Of a stretch of DNA of 64,000 nt, positions 52,107 through 61,111 are shown piece after piece; the stretch's first letter is position 1, and every line of letters starts with the position of its first letter. The stretch is taken from assembly GCF_005280655.1 (NCBI RefSeq), contig NZ_CP040058.1, positions 1,898,001 through 1,962,000 of the forward strand, in the 5' to 3' direction. Position numbers and translations under genes: made by a program. The notes under the pieces are model-generated. The model was not told where the DNA came from and made no database searches. It saw nothing but the letters and a program-made list of their open reading frames with translations. The DNA is from Anaerostipes rhamnosivorans. GTDB taxonomy: Bacteria; Bacillota; Clostridia; Lachnospirales; Lachnospiraceae.

Positions 52107-53285
52107 TTATTCAAAATCAACCCAGACTCCGCCTTTGTCAGCAGATTCTACACATTTGGTTACCCATCGGATGCCTTCAATACCGGCATTAATATCCGGA
52201 TAAACGAGATTCTTTAAGGTCTCTTCATCGCCTCGGTCTTTTGCGTCCATTGCTACGGCAAATTTCAGATAAATATTTGCCCAGCTCTCAGGAAGACCTT
52301 CTGCGTGCAGTGCACCGAGCCGCTCATCTGCATTGCACTCTTCATACAGATAAGGCATGGAGCGGATCATCTTGCGGATCGGTTCCCCCTGTACCTGATA
52401 CAGAAGTTCGTTTGGCTGATTATCTGAAAATTCCACAGATGCTTTGGAACCTACGATACGGATCCTGTGGCCGTCCATACATCCGGCGTTTACTGCGGAT
52501 GCCCACATACGTCCTACTGCCCCGTTTTCATAGCGCATCATCACATAAGCGTTATCTTCCAATGGTGCACGGGATTTTACGAAACTCTGGCGGTCGCATA
52601 AGAGCTCTTTCAGTTTCAGCTCCGGGCATACCAGCTCGGACATATAAAATGTATGGGTGGATAGATCACCCAGTACAAAGGATGGTCCTGATTTTTCAGG
52701 GTCAACACGCCATTTCTGTCCTTCTGACTCCTTATCTCCGATCTCGTCACACGCAAATCCGTGAGTATACTGAAGTTCTACCATATGGATGTCTCCCAGA
52801 TCGCCGTTCTTTACCATCTGGCGCATCTGTAAGAGAAGCTGGCTTCCTGAGAATCCGTAGGTAACTCCCACAATCTTGTTCATCTTTTCTGCCAGTGCTT
52901 TGATCTCTTCTCCCTGTTCCACCTTAAAGAATAAAGGTTTCTCACAGATCACGTGAAGCCCTGCTTCCAGAGCAGCTTTTGTAATCTCAAAGTGGGTAAA
53001 GTTCGGTGTTGCTATAGAAACCACTTCGATTCCATCCGGGCGTTTTGCTTCCTCCTCAAACATCGTCTTATAGTCAGGGTAAAGTCTGTCTTCGCTGACG
53101 CCTAAATTTTTACCAAAATCCTTGCAGCGTTCGTAATCAATATCAAATGCTCCTGCCACAAGTTCAAACGCCGTATTGTCTCTTAAAGCTCCCAGGCGGT
53201 GTTTATAGCCTACATTTCCTGTACGTCCGCCTCCAACCATAGCCCAGCGGTAAGGTCTTTTGATCTTCTTTTCACCGTTTAACAT
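52107..53285 (-). CDS. Gfo/Idh/MocA family oxidoreductase
   Basis: A 392-residue NAD(P)-dependent sugar dehydrogenase. 'RWAMVGGGRTGNVGYKHRLGAL' is the Rossmann GxGxxG-type motif, 'GIEVVSIATPNFTHFEITKAALEAGLHVICEKPLFF' holds the catalytic EKP lysine. The start ATG at 53285 has AAGGAG 9 bases upstream; a GTG at 53303 is in frame but lacks a site. As first gene of the operon it probably oxidises a sugar or inositol, giving the keto form for the isomerases. Confidence 0.88.
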   Translation of the reverse strand: MLNGEKKIKRPYRWAMVGGGRTGNVGYKHRLGALRDNTAFELVAGAFDIDYERCKDFGKNLGVSEDRLYPDYKTMFEEEAKRPDGIEVVSIATPNFTHFEITKAALEAGLHVICEKPLFFKVEQGEEIKALAEKMNKIVGVTYGFSGSQLLLQMRQMVKNGDLGDIHMVELQYTHGFACDEIGDKESEGQKWRVDPEKSGPSFVLGDLSTHTFYMSELVCPELKLKELLCDRQSFVKSRAPLEDNAYVMMRYENGAVGRMWASAVNAGCMDGHRIRIVGSKASVEFSDNQPNELLYQVQGEPIRKMIRSMPYLYEECNADERLGALHAEGLPESWANIYLKFAVAMDAKDRGDEETLKNLVYPDINAGIEGIRWVTKCVESADKGGVWVDFE

Positions 53286-53531
53286 CTTACATATCTCCTT
53301 CACATAAACTTCATTATTTTTGTTTTCCTAATTGGACAGGGAATCCCTATTGATACAGAATGCGCATTTTGGATATATTGAACAAATTTTATGTATCTTC
53401 CTTGCTTTATTTGTTCATTTCCTTTACTGTAACTGCATTATAATCTATAATAGACTTATGGTAAATACTGCATCTTGTCTAAAAGTTCATCATTCTTGCT
53501 TTGTTAATAATTAAAAAAAGGAGAGATCATT

Positions 53532-54377
53532 ATGAAAAGTGTTGACCCGGGGATTCTACCCCAGTCCGTTTGTTTTTCTTTTACCCCGTCAGAAACGGCG
53601 AAGCAGCTGTATTTCTATCCCACCTGGTGCGGGCACTATTTCTGCAATAAGAATTACTATATGAAGCGGCAGTCTTTTCCGCCTCTTCTGATCGTATTCG
53701 TCAGAGAGGGAGTCTTTCATTTTGAATACAGGGATATGGTATTTGATGCCCAGAAGGGCGATGTGGTTTTGCTGGACTGCAGTGAGCCCCACTATTATTA
53801 CGCCGATGACGGATTGGAGTTTTTGTATATGCACTTTGACGGTTCCAATGCCCATGATATCTGCCAAAATATCTTAAACCAGAGCGGTCCCCTGATCCAG
53901 CAGGAACATAACGTACTAATCGGACAGCAGTTATATAGTATGGTAAAGTTTCATATGCATGACGGCATCGAGACCATGTTTCAGAGTTCCATGAGGGTGT
54001 ATAAGATCTTTGAATGCTTGCTGGCCCCTGACAGGCAGCAGCTCAAAGAGGATAATCCCATTGACACTGTGATCCGCTATATCCGCTCGAATATAGGAAA
54101 AGATATTTCTCTGGAAGAAATGTCTGAGGTGGCAAATCTAAGCACCTTTTACCTGGCACACTGCTTTAAGCAGCAGACAGGCTTTTCACCGAAGGAATAT
54201 GTGATCAATACGAGGCTTGACCAGACCAAGATTCTTCTCGCCAGAACGACCAAGTCCGTAGCTGAGATCGCCTATGAGGTGGGCTACTCCTCAAGCAGCA
54301 GCCTTACCAATATGTTTGTAAAGCGGATGGATATGTCTCCCCGGCAGTACCGGATGATCTATCAGAGTTCCTCCTAG
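53532..54377 (+). CDS. AraC family transcriptional regulator
   Basis: A 281-residue regulator divergent from the sugar operon. Residues 30-140 form a cupin-like sensing domain ('VFHFEYRDMVFDAQKGDVVLLDCSEPHYYYAD'). Residues about 175-275 are two helix-turn-helix motifs ('ISLEEMSEVANLSTFYLAHCFKQQTGFSPKEYVINTRL' and 'SVAEIAYEVGYSSSSSLTNMFVKRMDMSPRQYR'). It probably activates the oxidoreductase-isomerase-symporter operon when a sugar is present. GGAGAG lies before the start. Confidence 0.9.
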   Translation: MKSVDPGILPQSVCFSFTPSETAKQLYFYPTWCGHYFCNKNYYMKRQSFPPLLIVFVREGVFHFEYRDMVFDAQKGDVVLLDCSEPHYYYADDGLEFLYMHFDGSNAHDICQNILNQSGPLIQQEHNVLIGQQLYSMVKFHMHDGIETMFQSSMRVYKIFECLLAPDRQQLKEDNPIDTVIRYIRSNIGKDISLEEMSEVANLSTFYLAHCFKQQTGFSPKEYVINTRLDQTKILLARTTKSVAEIAYEVGYSSSSSLTNMFVKRMDMSPRQYRMIYQSSS

Positions 54378-54416
54378 ACAGAGATTATCTTTCCCAGGCC
54401 GGAATATCCATATAAA

Positions 54417-54460
54417 AACACCTCTGAACGCAGCCTGGAAAGCTGTTTTCAGAGGTGTTT
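54417..54460. terminator. Bidirectional intrinsic terminator
   Basis: AACACCTCTGAA pairs with TTCAGAGGTGTT, with A's before and T's after, between the convergent araC and GGDEF genes. Confidence 0.85.
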
Positions 54461-54478
54461 CCGCTTATTATTTTAAAA

Positions 54479-55732
54479 CTAACGTTCTTCTTTTGTGTGA
54501 TGAAAATCTCTTTTATTTGCCTTTTTGCACTGATACATTGCAGCATCGGCCTCCTTTATAATCTCATCCATCGTCATGGTATTATCTTTACCTTCTACAT
54601 TCACCACACCATAACTGAAGCTTACGGGATATTCTTTATCATTCTCTTCCACAAACTTATTCAGAAGGGCCGCCAATCTCTCCTCCACTATCTTTTTATC
54701 ATTATAGGGAAGAATTAGGCAGAATTCATCTCCGCCGATCCGTGCGAATACGTCCGAGCTTCGGAAGGAATTCTCAATATAAGAAACGAATCTACATAGA
54801 TAATCGTCCCCTTCATTATGCCCATAATGATCATTGACAGATTTTAATCCGTCCAGGTCCAGATAGCACAGAGTAACAATCTGCTTTTCTTTCAAAAGTG
54901 TTTCCATATACTCTTCAAAGGACAGTCTGTTGCGGATACCGGTCAGGGAATCATAATATGCCTTGTTAAACAGATTGCTCTCCAATTTTTTCTCATCTGT
55001 AATGTCATCCACGATGTGGACGAAAGCATCATGGCCCGCCCATTCCGTGGCAAAGGTTGTGATCCGATAGTAGCCGTTCTGCTCATCCCCCAGTTCCCAA
55101 ACCTTATACTGCTTGCCGTCCTGCCAATTTAAAATCTTGTCTCTGAAAAAAAGCCTGTCTTTACAGAATTCGCATAAGTCAGGATCCACCTGCTGTTCCT
55201 CTTTCCTCTTGTTGCAGTATACAATATCTCTGGTATCTGCATCCACTATCAGGATCCACTCTTCTCTCTTTTTGATGACATCCACCAGCAAGTTATTATA
55301 TTCTTCGATTACCTGGGCTCTTTTGTTGGCTATTTCTGCTTTTTCTTTTAAAAGCGCTTCTCTCTCCTTTAGCTGGGCTGTCAGCGTATTAAAGGCCTCA
55401 GAAAAGTCTCCAAGATAAGATACACGCTGAGAATAATCCCCGGCCGCGACCTGCTTTGCCTGCCAGGTCAAATGATTCAGGTTTGCATGGAGATTTTTCA
55501 TATTTGAACACAACATATTCTCTCTGGACGGAACAGGACCAGAGAGATTCCCTTGAGAAATATCCGCTGAAAATGTAAGCAGCTCCTCTACGGACTGCTG
55601 TAAGACCAAAAGCCCCTGTCCTAACTTTCTGTAGGGCTCATCCAGGGCTTCTATATCAGGCGCTGTGATCGGCCGTTCATACAGGATACTTCTCAGATAT
55701 TCAAACAGCACCTCACAATTCTTGTTCTCCAT
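54479..55732 (-). CDS. Diguanylate cyclase with PAS-like sensor
   Basis: A 417-residue protein. The C-terminal GGDEF domain (about residues 255-415) has 'LTGIRNRLSFEEYMETLL', 'YLDLDGLKSVNDHYGHNEGDDYL' and the intact 'ARIGGDEFCLILPY', so it should make cyclic di-GMP from GTP. Residues 100-145 look like a HAMP-like or coiled linker, and 155-245 a PAS-like domain with several cysteines ('YCNKRKEEQQVDPDLCEFCKDRLFF'), possibly metal or redox sensing. It lies 18 bases after the V4R gene, so they are probably a sensor-output pair. Confidence 0.88.
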   Translation of the reverse strand: MENKNCEVLFEYLRSILYERPITAPDIEALDEPYRKLGQGLLVLQQSVEELLTFSADISQGNLSGPVPSRENMLCSNMKNLHANLNHLTWQAKQVAAGDYSQRVSYLGDFSEAFNTLTAQLKEREALLKEKAEIANKRAQVIEEYNNLLVDVIKKREEWILIVDADTRDIVYCNKRKEEQQVDPDLCEFCKDRLFFRDKILNWQDGKQYKVWELGDEQNGYYRITTFATEWAGHDAFVHIVDDITDEKKLESNLFNKAYYDSLTGIRNRLSFEEYMETLLKEKQIVTLCYLDLDGLKSVNDHYGHNEGDDYLCRFVSYIENSFRSSDVFARIGGDEFCLILPYNDKKIVEERLAALLNKFVEENDKEYPVSFSYGVVNVEGKDNTMTMDEIIKEADAAMYQCKKANKRDFHHTKEER

Positions 55733-55750
55733 GTCAACTCCCCACTACTT

Positions 55751-56290
55751 TCAACTTTTTTTCGGCTCTACCCGGAATCTGCACACCCTGTCCCCAGTGG
55801 CCCAGCAGTCAACTTCCTCTGCCGAATATTCCTTCTTCATGTAGACCGTCATGACCCCGGATATAAACCCCTCATCATAGTTACACACGGTCTCCCCCAA
55901 AAGCGGCAATCCTGAGCAGTCCGCGTCCTCTGAGATGGTCAGTATAAACTTTCCACTCTCTTCGTCATATTTTTCAATACGGAGAACACCGATCTTCAGT
56001 TCTTCCATGCGCTCCTGCAGCTGCGCTACAAATTGGTTCAGTTCCTTTGTCAGGTCCAGCATCTTTTTGGCGAAATACACGCCGGCTCGGAATCCTGCTC
56101 CTCTCAGAACACGGATCTGCTCCTCCCTGCCGTATCGTTCCTCCAATTCTTCCCTCAAGGAATATTCCATCAGCCGGTAAACAGCGACTGGAATGTCCTC
56201 CCCTAAATTGCCCCGGCCGTCCAGATTATAGTCCATATACTCCGCCAGCCCTAACTTTTTCTGATCCTTCAGAAATATATTTTCATTCAT
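55751..56290 (-). CDS. V4R (4-vinyl reductase-type) ligand-binding domain protein
   Basis: A 179-residue single-domain protein. 'VLRGAGFRAGVYFAKKML' and the end 'DCSGLPLLGETVCNYDEGFISGVMTVYMKKEYSAEEVDCWATGDRVCRFRVEP' match the V4R domain, a small-molecule or metal-binding relative of heme-NO-binding domains; the cysteines in 'DCWATGDRVCRF' are typical. It probably senses a small ligand and passes the signal to the GGDEF protein encoded directly downstream. Confidence 0.75.
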   Translation of the reverse strand: MNENIFLKDQKKLGLAEYMDYNLDGRGNLGEDIPVAVYRLMEYSLREELEERYGREEQIRVLRGAGFRAGVYFAKKMLDLTKELNQFVAQLQERMEELKIGVLRIEKYDEESGKFILTISEDADCSGLPLLGETVCNYDEGFISGVMTVYMKKEYSAEEVDCWATGDRVCRFRVEPKKS

Positions 56291-56520
56291 TGCATAACCC
56301 CTTTCCAGCCTTCTGCCAACATGGAGACATCCATTCTATCTTGTATTATTGTAAGCCTCCCCGGCAAAAACTTCAATGAGATCTTACTTTTTCTACATTA
56401 TTTTTGCCTATTATATACATTCAGACTGGGAAACCTAGAACCGGACCTGCTTCACTCTCTGGTTGCTGGTATCAGATGAAAGTAATAGAGCAAATCGGGC
56501 AGACCTACATCATCTGACAT
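56291..56520. other. Intergenic stretch without gene
   Basis: Upstream of the V4R gene. The promoter of the V4R-GGDEF pair must be here but no clear consensus was found. No conserved gene is visible. Confidence 0.4.
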
Positions 56521-56578
56521 AAAAATGCTCCCTGACAACATAAGATGCGTTCTGTGCATCGATGTCAGAGAGCTTTTT
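56521..56578. terminator. Terminator of the hydrogenase operon
   Basis: GCTC-C-CTGACA on the left pairs with TGTCAG-A-GAGC on the right around an inner GATGC/GCATC stem, flanked by A and T runs on both sides, so it can end transcripts in either direction. It lies 46 bases past the hydrogenase stop. Confidence 0.8.
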
Positions 56579-56623
56579 ATAGAAAAATCGAACTATGGTT
56601 TAATTTCATTCAATTTCTGTGTT

Positions 56624-58306
56624 TTATTCATTGTGAAGCAGCTTATGCTCCTTTCCTTTTAAAAGGCCGTCATAGACAGTCGCAACGATAGGATTCTGGC
56701 TGGAAAGTTTGATCTGGGCCATTTTATCGATCTTGTAAAGACCCTGCACTCTCGCCTTCTTGGTTCTCGGTCCGATCGGCACCGGCTGGCCTCCTCCTGT
56801 GATGCAGCCTCTTTTGCAAGCCATGACTTCTACAAAATCATAATGTACTTCTCCTGCTTCTATCTTATCCAGCACCTCAGACGCACAGCGCAGTCCATTG
56901 ACTACCGCAATCTTTACGTCACGGTCTCCAAGCTTCACGGAAGCTTCCTTGATCCCGTCCACCCCGCGTACACCGGTAAAACTGATGGCTTCCAGGTCTT
57001 CTGCCCTGTCACTGTTCATCAGCCGGCGCAGAACTGCCTCCGTTACACCTCCGGTCACACCGAAGATCGCACCTGCGCCGGAGGAGATACCAAACGGCAT
57101 ATCCAGTGCCTCCGGCTCCAGCTGAGCCAGATCGATGCCGGCCTCCTGGATCATACGGGCTGCTTCTGTGGTAGTGATCACATAGTCCACGTTCTGTTCT
57201 CCGTCATTAAAGTGCTCCGGCCTTGTGATCTCCGCTTTCTTTGCAGTACACGGCATGATGGAGACCACCATTACCTTCCTGGAATCACTGGCGTCATTCA
57301 TGCGTGCTTCCTCTTTCATCAGCGCCCCAAACATCTCCTGAGGGGACCGGCAGGTAGAAATGTGATCCTTAAACTGCGGATACCTGTTCTCACAGAATTT
57401 CACCCACGCAGGACAGCAGGAAGTAAACAACGGAAGGTTATCCCCCACCTCCAGGCGCTCTAACAGTTCTTTGGACTCTTCCATAACCGTCAGATCTGCA
57501 CCGAAATTGGTGTCATATACCTCATCAAATCCGATCCTCCGCAGTGCGGCCACGAGCCGGCCGAGCACATTTTCTCCTTTTGGAATACCGAACTTATCTC
57601 CCACGGCCACTCTCACTGCCGGCGCGATCTGTACTACAACCCGGATCTCAGGATCAGACAGCGCATCCCACACCTGCTCGATATTCTGTTTGATCGTAAT
57701 GGCTCCGGTTGGACAGACCGCACGGCACTGCCCACATCCCACACAGTCTGTTTGTGCCAGATCCTTGTTAAAGGCCGTCGTCACCTGCATCTTAGATCCG
57801 CGGAACGCAAAGTCCAGGATTCCCATTCCCTGGATTTCATCGCAGGTCCTGACACAGTCGCCACACAAAATACACTTGTTTGGATCCCGGATAATACATT
57901 CGGAAGACAAATCCTTCGGCAGCTGTTTTTTATTATTCGGAAAACGCACTTCCTTGATGCCCAGCTGCCTGGATAGTTTCTGTAGGACACAGACTCCGTT
58001 TTTCGTGCAGGTAGTACAGTCTCTGCAGTGGGAAGCCAGCAAAAGCTCAATGATCATTTTTCTGTGGTGTTTCAGTCTCGGGGTGTTGGTATAGATCACC
58101 ATCTTATCCCGGGGAGTCTCAGAACAGGATGCAAAAATCCTTCCCCGGTCATCCTCAACGACACACATGCGGCATGCACCATATGTGGAAAGCTCTGAAT
58201 GATAGCAGAAGGTAGGAAGATCTATTCCGGACTTGCGGATCACAGACAGAACATTTTTTTCGTCTGTAAATTCCACCCTTCTGTTATTGATCGTCATATA
58301 ACTCAT
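56624..58306 (-). CDS. hydA: [FeFe] hydrogenase catalytic subunit (HydA/HndD)
   Basis: A 560-residue iron hydrogenase. The N-terminal [2Fe-2S] domain ('TFCYHSELSTYGACRMC') is followed by the His-ligated cluster motif ('CRDCTTCTKNGVC'), two [4Fe-4S] ferredoxin motifs ('CILCGDCVRTC', 'CVGCGQCRAVCP'), and the H-cluster domain with L1 'FTSCCPAWVKFCE', L2 'SIMPCTAKKAEI' and L3 'EVMACKRGCITGGGQP'. All H-cluster cysteines are present. It reversibly makes H2. Together with the next two genes it forms a cytosolic, NAD(H)- and probably ferredoxin-linked bifurcating complex. Confidence 0.95.
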   Translation of the reverse strand: MSYMTINNRRVEFTDEKNVLSVIRKSGIDLPTFCYHSELSTYGACRMCVVEDDRGRIFASCSETPRDKMVIYTNTPRLKHHRKMIIELLLASHCRDCTTCTKNGVCVLQKLSRQLGIKEVRFPNNKKQLPKDLSSECIIRDPNKCILCGDCVRTCDEIQGMGILDFAFRGSKMQVTTAFNKDLAQTDCVGCGQCRAVCPTGAITIKQNIEQVWDALSDPEIRVVVQIAPAVRVAVGDKFGIPKGENVLGRLVAALRRIGFDEVYDTNFGADLTVMEESKELLERLEVGDNLPLFTSCCPAWVKFCENRYPQFKDHISTCRSPQEMFGALMKEEARMNDASDSRKVMVVSIMPCTAKKAEITRPEHFNDGEQNVDYVITTTEAARMIQEAGIDLAQLEPEALDMPFGISSGAGAIFGVTGGVTEAVLRRLMNSDRAEDLEAISFTGVRGVDGIKEASVKLGDRDVKIAVVNGLRCASEVLDKIEAGEVHYDFVEVMACKRGCITGGGQPVPIGPRTKKARVQGLYKIDKMAQIKLSSQNPIVATVYDGLLKGKEHKLLHNE

Positions 58307-58318
58307 GTTCGTCTCCTC

Positions 58319-60205
58319 CTACCCTTCAATATGGATCGCACCAAATGCACAGGCGCTCTCACAGGCCCCGCATTTAATACATTTATCATTATCAATTACA
58401 TACGGCTCCTTGATCTGCCCGCTGATGGCGCCGGCCGGGCAGTTTCTTGCGCATTTGGAGCATCCTTTGCACCGTTCCGGACTGATGACAAATCTCCGAA
58501 GAGCACTGCAGTTGTGGGATACACACTTTTTGTCGACCACATGCTCCACGTACTCATCCCGGAACAGTTTTAAAGTACTCATTACAGGAAGCGCCGCGCT
58601 TTTTCCCAATCCGCAGAGTGCCGTCTCTGTGATGGTCGTGGCAAGCTCCTCCAGAAGGTCAAGATCCTCAGGTTCTCCTTTTCCTCCCACGATTCTCTCC
58701 AGGATCTCCAGCATCCGTTTTGTACCTTCCCGGCATGGGACACATTTCCCGCAGCTCTCATTCTGGGTAAAGTTCATAAAAAACCGTGCCACTTCCACCA
58801 TACAGGTGCTGTCATCCATGACAACCAGCCCTCCGGACCCAATCATGGCACCCATTTTCTTCAAGGAATCAAAGTCCAGTTTTACATCCAGATGGGGTGT
58901 GATCAGACATCCTCCGGACGGCCCTCCGATCTGTACGGCCTTGAACTTGCCGTCTCCCTTGATTCCTCCCCCGATGTCATAAATAACCTCCTTTAGAGTC
59001 GTTCCCATCGGAACCTCGATCAGTCCCGTATGCTTGACGCTTCCGGTAAGGGCAAACGCTTTTGTACCAGGACTTTTCTCCGGTCCGATCCCTTTAAACC
59101 ACTGTGCTCCCTCCCCGATGATCATAGGAACATTGGCAAAGGTCTCAACGTTATTCAGTACCGTCGGCTTTCCGAACAGACCCTGTTCCACCGTCCTCGG
59201 CGGCTTCACCCGCGGCATTCCACGGTTGCCTTCAATGGATGCGGTCAGCGCGCTTCCCTCTCCGCACACAAAAGCTCCTGCACCCTTATTGATATGTAAA
59301 TGGAAGGAAAAATCCGTTCCCAGGATATGATCTCCCAACAGCCCGCTTTCTTCCGCCTGTTCAATGGCACGCTTCAGCCGGCTGATGGCAAGCGGATATT
59401 CTGCCCGGACATAGATATATCCCTCTTCTGCCCCTACTGCATAGGCCGCAAGCATGATTCCCTCGATCATCTTGTGGGGATCGCCTTCCATGATACTCCG
59501 GTCCATGAACGCACCAGGATCACCTTCGTCTCCGTTGCAGACCACATAGCGCACTTTTTCCGGCTGTCCGGCCACCTGGGACCACTTATATCCTGTGGGG
59601 AAGCCTCCGCCTCCGCGTCCACGAAGATTTGACTCAGTGATCTCACGGATCACGTCTTCCGGCTTCATCTCAAATAATGCTTTCTCCAAAGCCTCATACC
59701 CGCCCACGGACAGGTATTCTTCGATATGCTCCGCATCAATGTGGCCACAGTTTTTCAGCACATTTCTTGTCTGTTTTTTATAGAAAGGAATGTCTTCCTG
59801 TTTTTGATACTCAATACCGTCTCTCTTAAAAAGCAGGTGACGGATCGGCTCCCCTTTTTCTATAGTCCTATGAAAAATCTCATCACAGTCTTCCGGCTGA
59901 ACTTTCGTATATAAGATACCGTGGGGCTCAATCCTCATAAGCGGTCCCATCTCGCAAAATCCGTGACAGCCGCTTTTCTTAATGCCGATCTCCCCATCCC
60001 CGTGTGCAATCTCAGGGCCAAAATGGATCTCCACGTCAGGATATTCTTTTACCAGTTCACACATCCGGTCATAGATCTCCCCTGATCCGCCGGAAAGGCA
60101 GCCTGTGCCGGCACAGATCAGAACTCTGCATTTACTTTTTTTCACCTGTTCTCTGGAAGCTTCGCGGATCCGGCCGAGAGCTTCTCTGTTTTCTATCTTT
60201 TTCAT
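58319..60205 (-). CDS. hydB: NuoF-like hydrogenase subunit (HydB/HndC), flavin and NADH binding
   Basis: A 628-residue diaphorase subunit. An N-terminal thioredoxin-like [2Fe-2S] part ('ICAGTGCLSGGSGEIYDRM'), then the NuoF core with FMN/NADH motifs 'LRGRGGGGFPTGYKWS' and 'VCNGDEGDPGAFMDRSIMEGDPHK', the N3-type cluster 'NESCGKCVPCREGTKRMLEIL', and two C-terminal ferredoxin motifs 'CKGCSKCARNCPAGAI' and 'CIKCGACESACAFGAI'. It links NAD(H) to the hydrogenase; flavin-based bifurcation is inferred from the family. It lies 3 bases after hydC. Confidence 0.94.
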   Translation of the reverse strand: MKKIENREALGRIREASREQVKKSKCRVLICAGTGCLSGGSGEIYDRMCELVKEYPDVEIHFGPEIAHGDGEIGIKKSGCHGFCEMGPLMRIEPHGILYTKVQPEDCDEIFHRTIEKGEPIRHLLFKRDGIEYQKQEDIPFYKKQTRNVLKNCGHIDAEHIEEYLSVGGYEALEKALFEMKPEDVIREITESNLRGRGGGGFPTGYKWSQVAGQPEKVRYVVCNGDEGDPGAFMDRSIMEGDPHKMIEGIMLAAYAVGAEEGYIYVRAEYPLAISRLKRAIEQAEESGLLGDHILGTDFSFHLHINKGAGAFVCGEGSALTASIEGNRGMPRVKPPRTVEQGLFGKPTVLNNVETFANVPMIIGEGAQWFKGIGPEKSPGTKAFALTGSVKHTGLIEVPMGTTLKEVIYDIGGGIKGDGKFKAVQIGGPSGGCLITPHLDVKLDFDSLKKMGAMIGSGGLVVMDDSTCMVEVARFFMNFTQNESCGKCVPCREGTKRMLEILERIVGGKGEPEDLDLLEELATTITETALCGLGKSAALPVMSTLKLFRDEYVEHVVDKKCVSHNCSALRRFVISPERCKGCSKCARNCPAGAISGQIKEPYVIDNDKCIKCGACESACAFGAIHIEG

Positions 60206-60208
60206 GAT

Positions 60209-60682
60209 TTAAGCTCCTCTCAGTTCTCGGATCAATTCAGCTGCGGCGTCCGGAGTCATAGCCGGATATACCTTGTCATTTACCGTGAGCACCGGCGCAA
60301 GTCCGCAGGCCCCCAGGCAGGAGACCGTCTCCAGTGTGAACAGCATATCGTCTGTGGTGGCTTTTTCCCCCGAAAGCCCCAGTTCACTGTACAGCCGTTC
60401 CAGAATAGCAACCGACTTGCGGACATGGCAGGCCGTTCCATTGCAGACTTTAATGATATACTTTCCTTTTGGCTCAAAGGAAAAATTCTCATAAAATGTC
60501 GCAACACTGTACGCCTTTGCCTCATCGATGGACAGTTTACCTGCCACATAACTCAAAAGCTCAGGCGGAAGATAGCGGTATTCAGCCTGAATGTCCTGAA
60601 TGACCGGAATCAACGCCGCCTGTGTAAGCCCGTGAGACGCTATGATTTCATCTGTTTTGTCATAATAGGCCTGATCTAACAT
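60209..60682 (-). CDS. hydC: NuoE-like hydrogenase subunit (HydC/HndA)
   Basis: A 157-residue thioredoxin-fold [2Fe-2S] protein. 'GLTQAALIPVIQDIQAEYRYLPPELLSYVAGKL' is the NuoE N-terminus, and 'VCNGTACHVRKS' with 'ETVSCLGACGLAPVLTVNDKVY' supply the four cluster cysteines. It is the first gene of the hydrogenase operon; AAGGAGG lies before the start. Confidence 0.94.
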   Translation of the reverse strand: MLDQAYYDKTDEIIASHGLTQAALIPVIQDIQAEYRYLPPELLSYVAGKLSIDEAKAYSVATFYENFSFEPKGKYIIKVCNGTACHVRKSVAILERLYSELGLSGEKATTDDMLFTLETVSCLGACGLAPVLTVNDKVYPAMTPDAAAELIRELRGA

Positions 60683-60736
60683 GTGATACCTCCTTCAAAT
60701 TGTGCATTTTGGTTAATTTTTTATCAATCACTGTTA

Positions 60737-60765
60737 ATTATATGTCAAAATTGTCGGATTATCAA
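60737..60765 (-). promoter_or_regulatory. Promoter of the hydrogenase operon
   Basis: On the minus strand TTGATA (60760-60765) and TATAAT (60737-60742) are 17 bp apart, about 55 bases before the hydC start. Confidence 0.7.
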
Positions 60766-60800
60766 TAACAACGTTCTGATTCTCAGTAAAAAAGTACAAA

Positions 60801-60941
60801 AACAAAGTAGGCGGGTCCACTTCATCTCCCCAACCCCTCACTCTTTGAGGGACTTAGCAATTTTAAGCGCTAAATGCGATTGGTTGCGTGCATACTGACC
60901 GCAGGTTTTTTTTATTCCATAGGGAGAACTTTCCTATGGAA
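60801..60941 (+). repeat. Dispersed intergenic repeat, copy C
   Basis: Best match to copy B: CAAAGTAGGC..., CTCACTCTTTGAGGG, GTGCATACTGACCGCAGG with T run, and the hairpin TTCCATAGG (60915-60923) / CCTATGGAA (60933-60941). Confidence 0.75.
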
Positions 60942-60949
60942 CAAAAAAC

Positions 60950-61111
60950 AGGCCCCCTTTCCTTAAGGGACCTGCTATTTACGAATTCGTCAATCTCCGT
61001 TATGATTCGTTAGTGGATACTAACTCAATTGTCACTGCAGAGGATATGGAGCTAGTGGAATGCCTGAAATATGTCAGCTTAGAATAAACTTTCCCTCTGA
61101 CACGGACCAGA
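60950..61111. other. Short stretch with a possible coding remnant
   Basis: A plus-strand frame is open from before 60965 to a TAA at 61085-61087 and reads 'YEFVNLRYDSLVDTNSIV', then 'AEDMELVECLKYVSLE'. It has no start codon or ribosome site and may be the tail of a lost gene. Confidence 0.3.
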
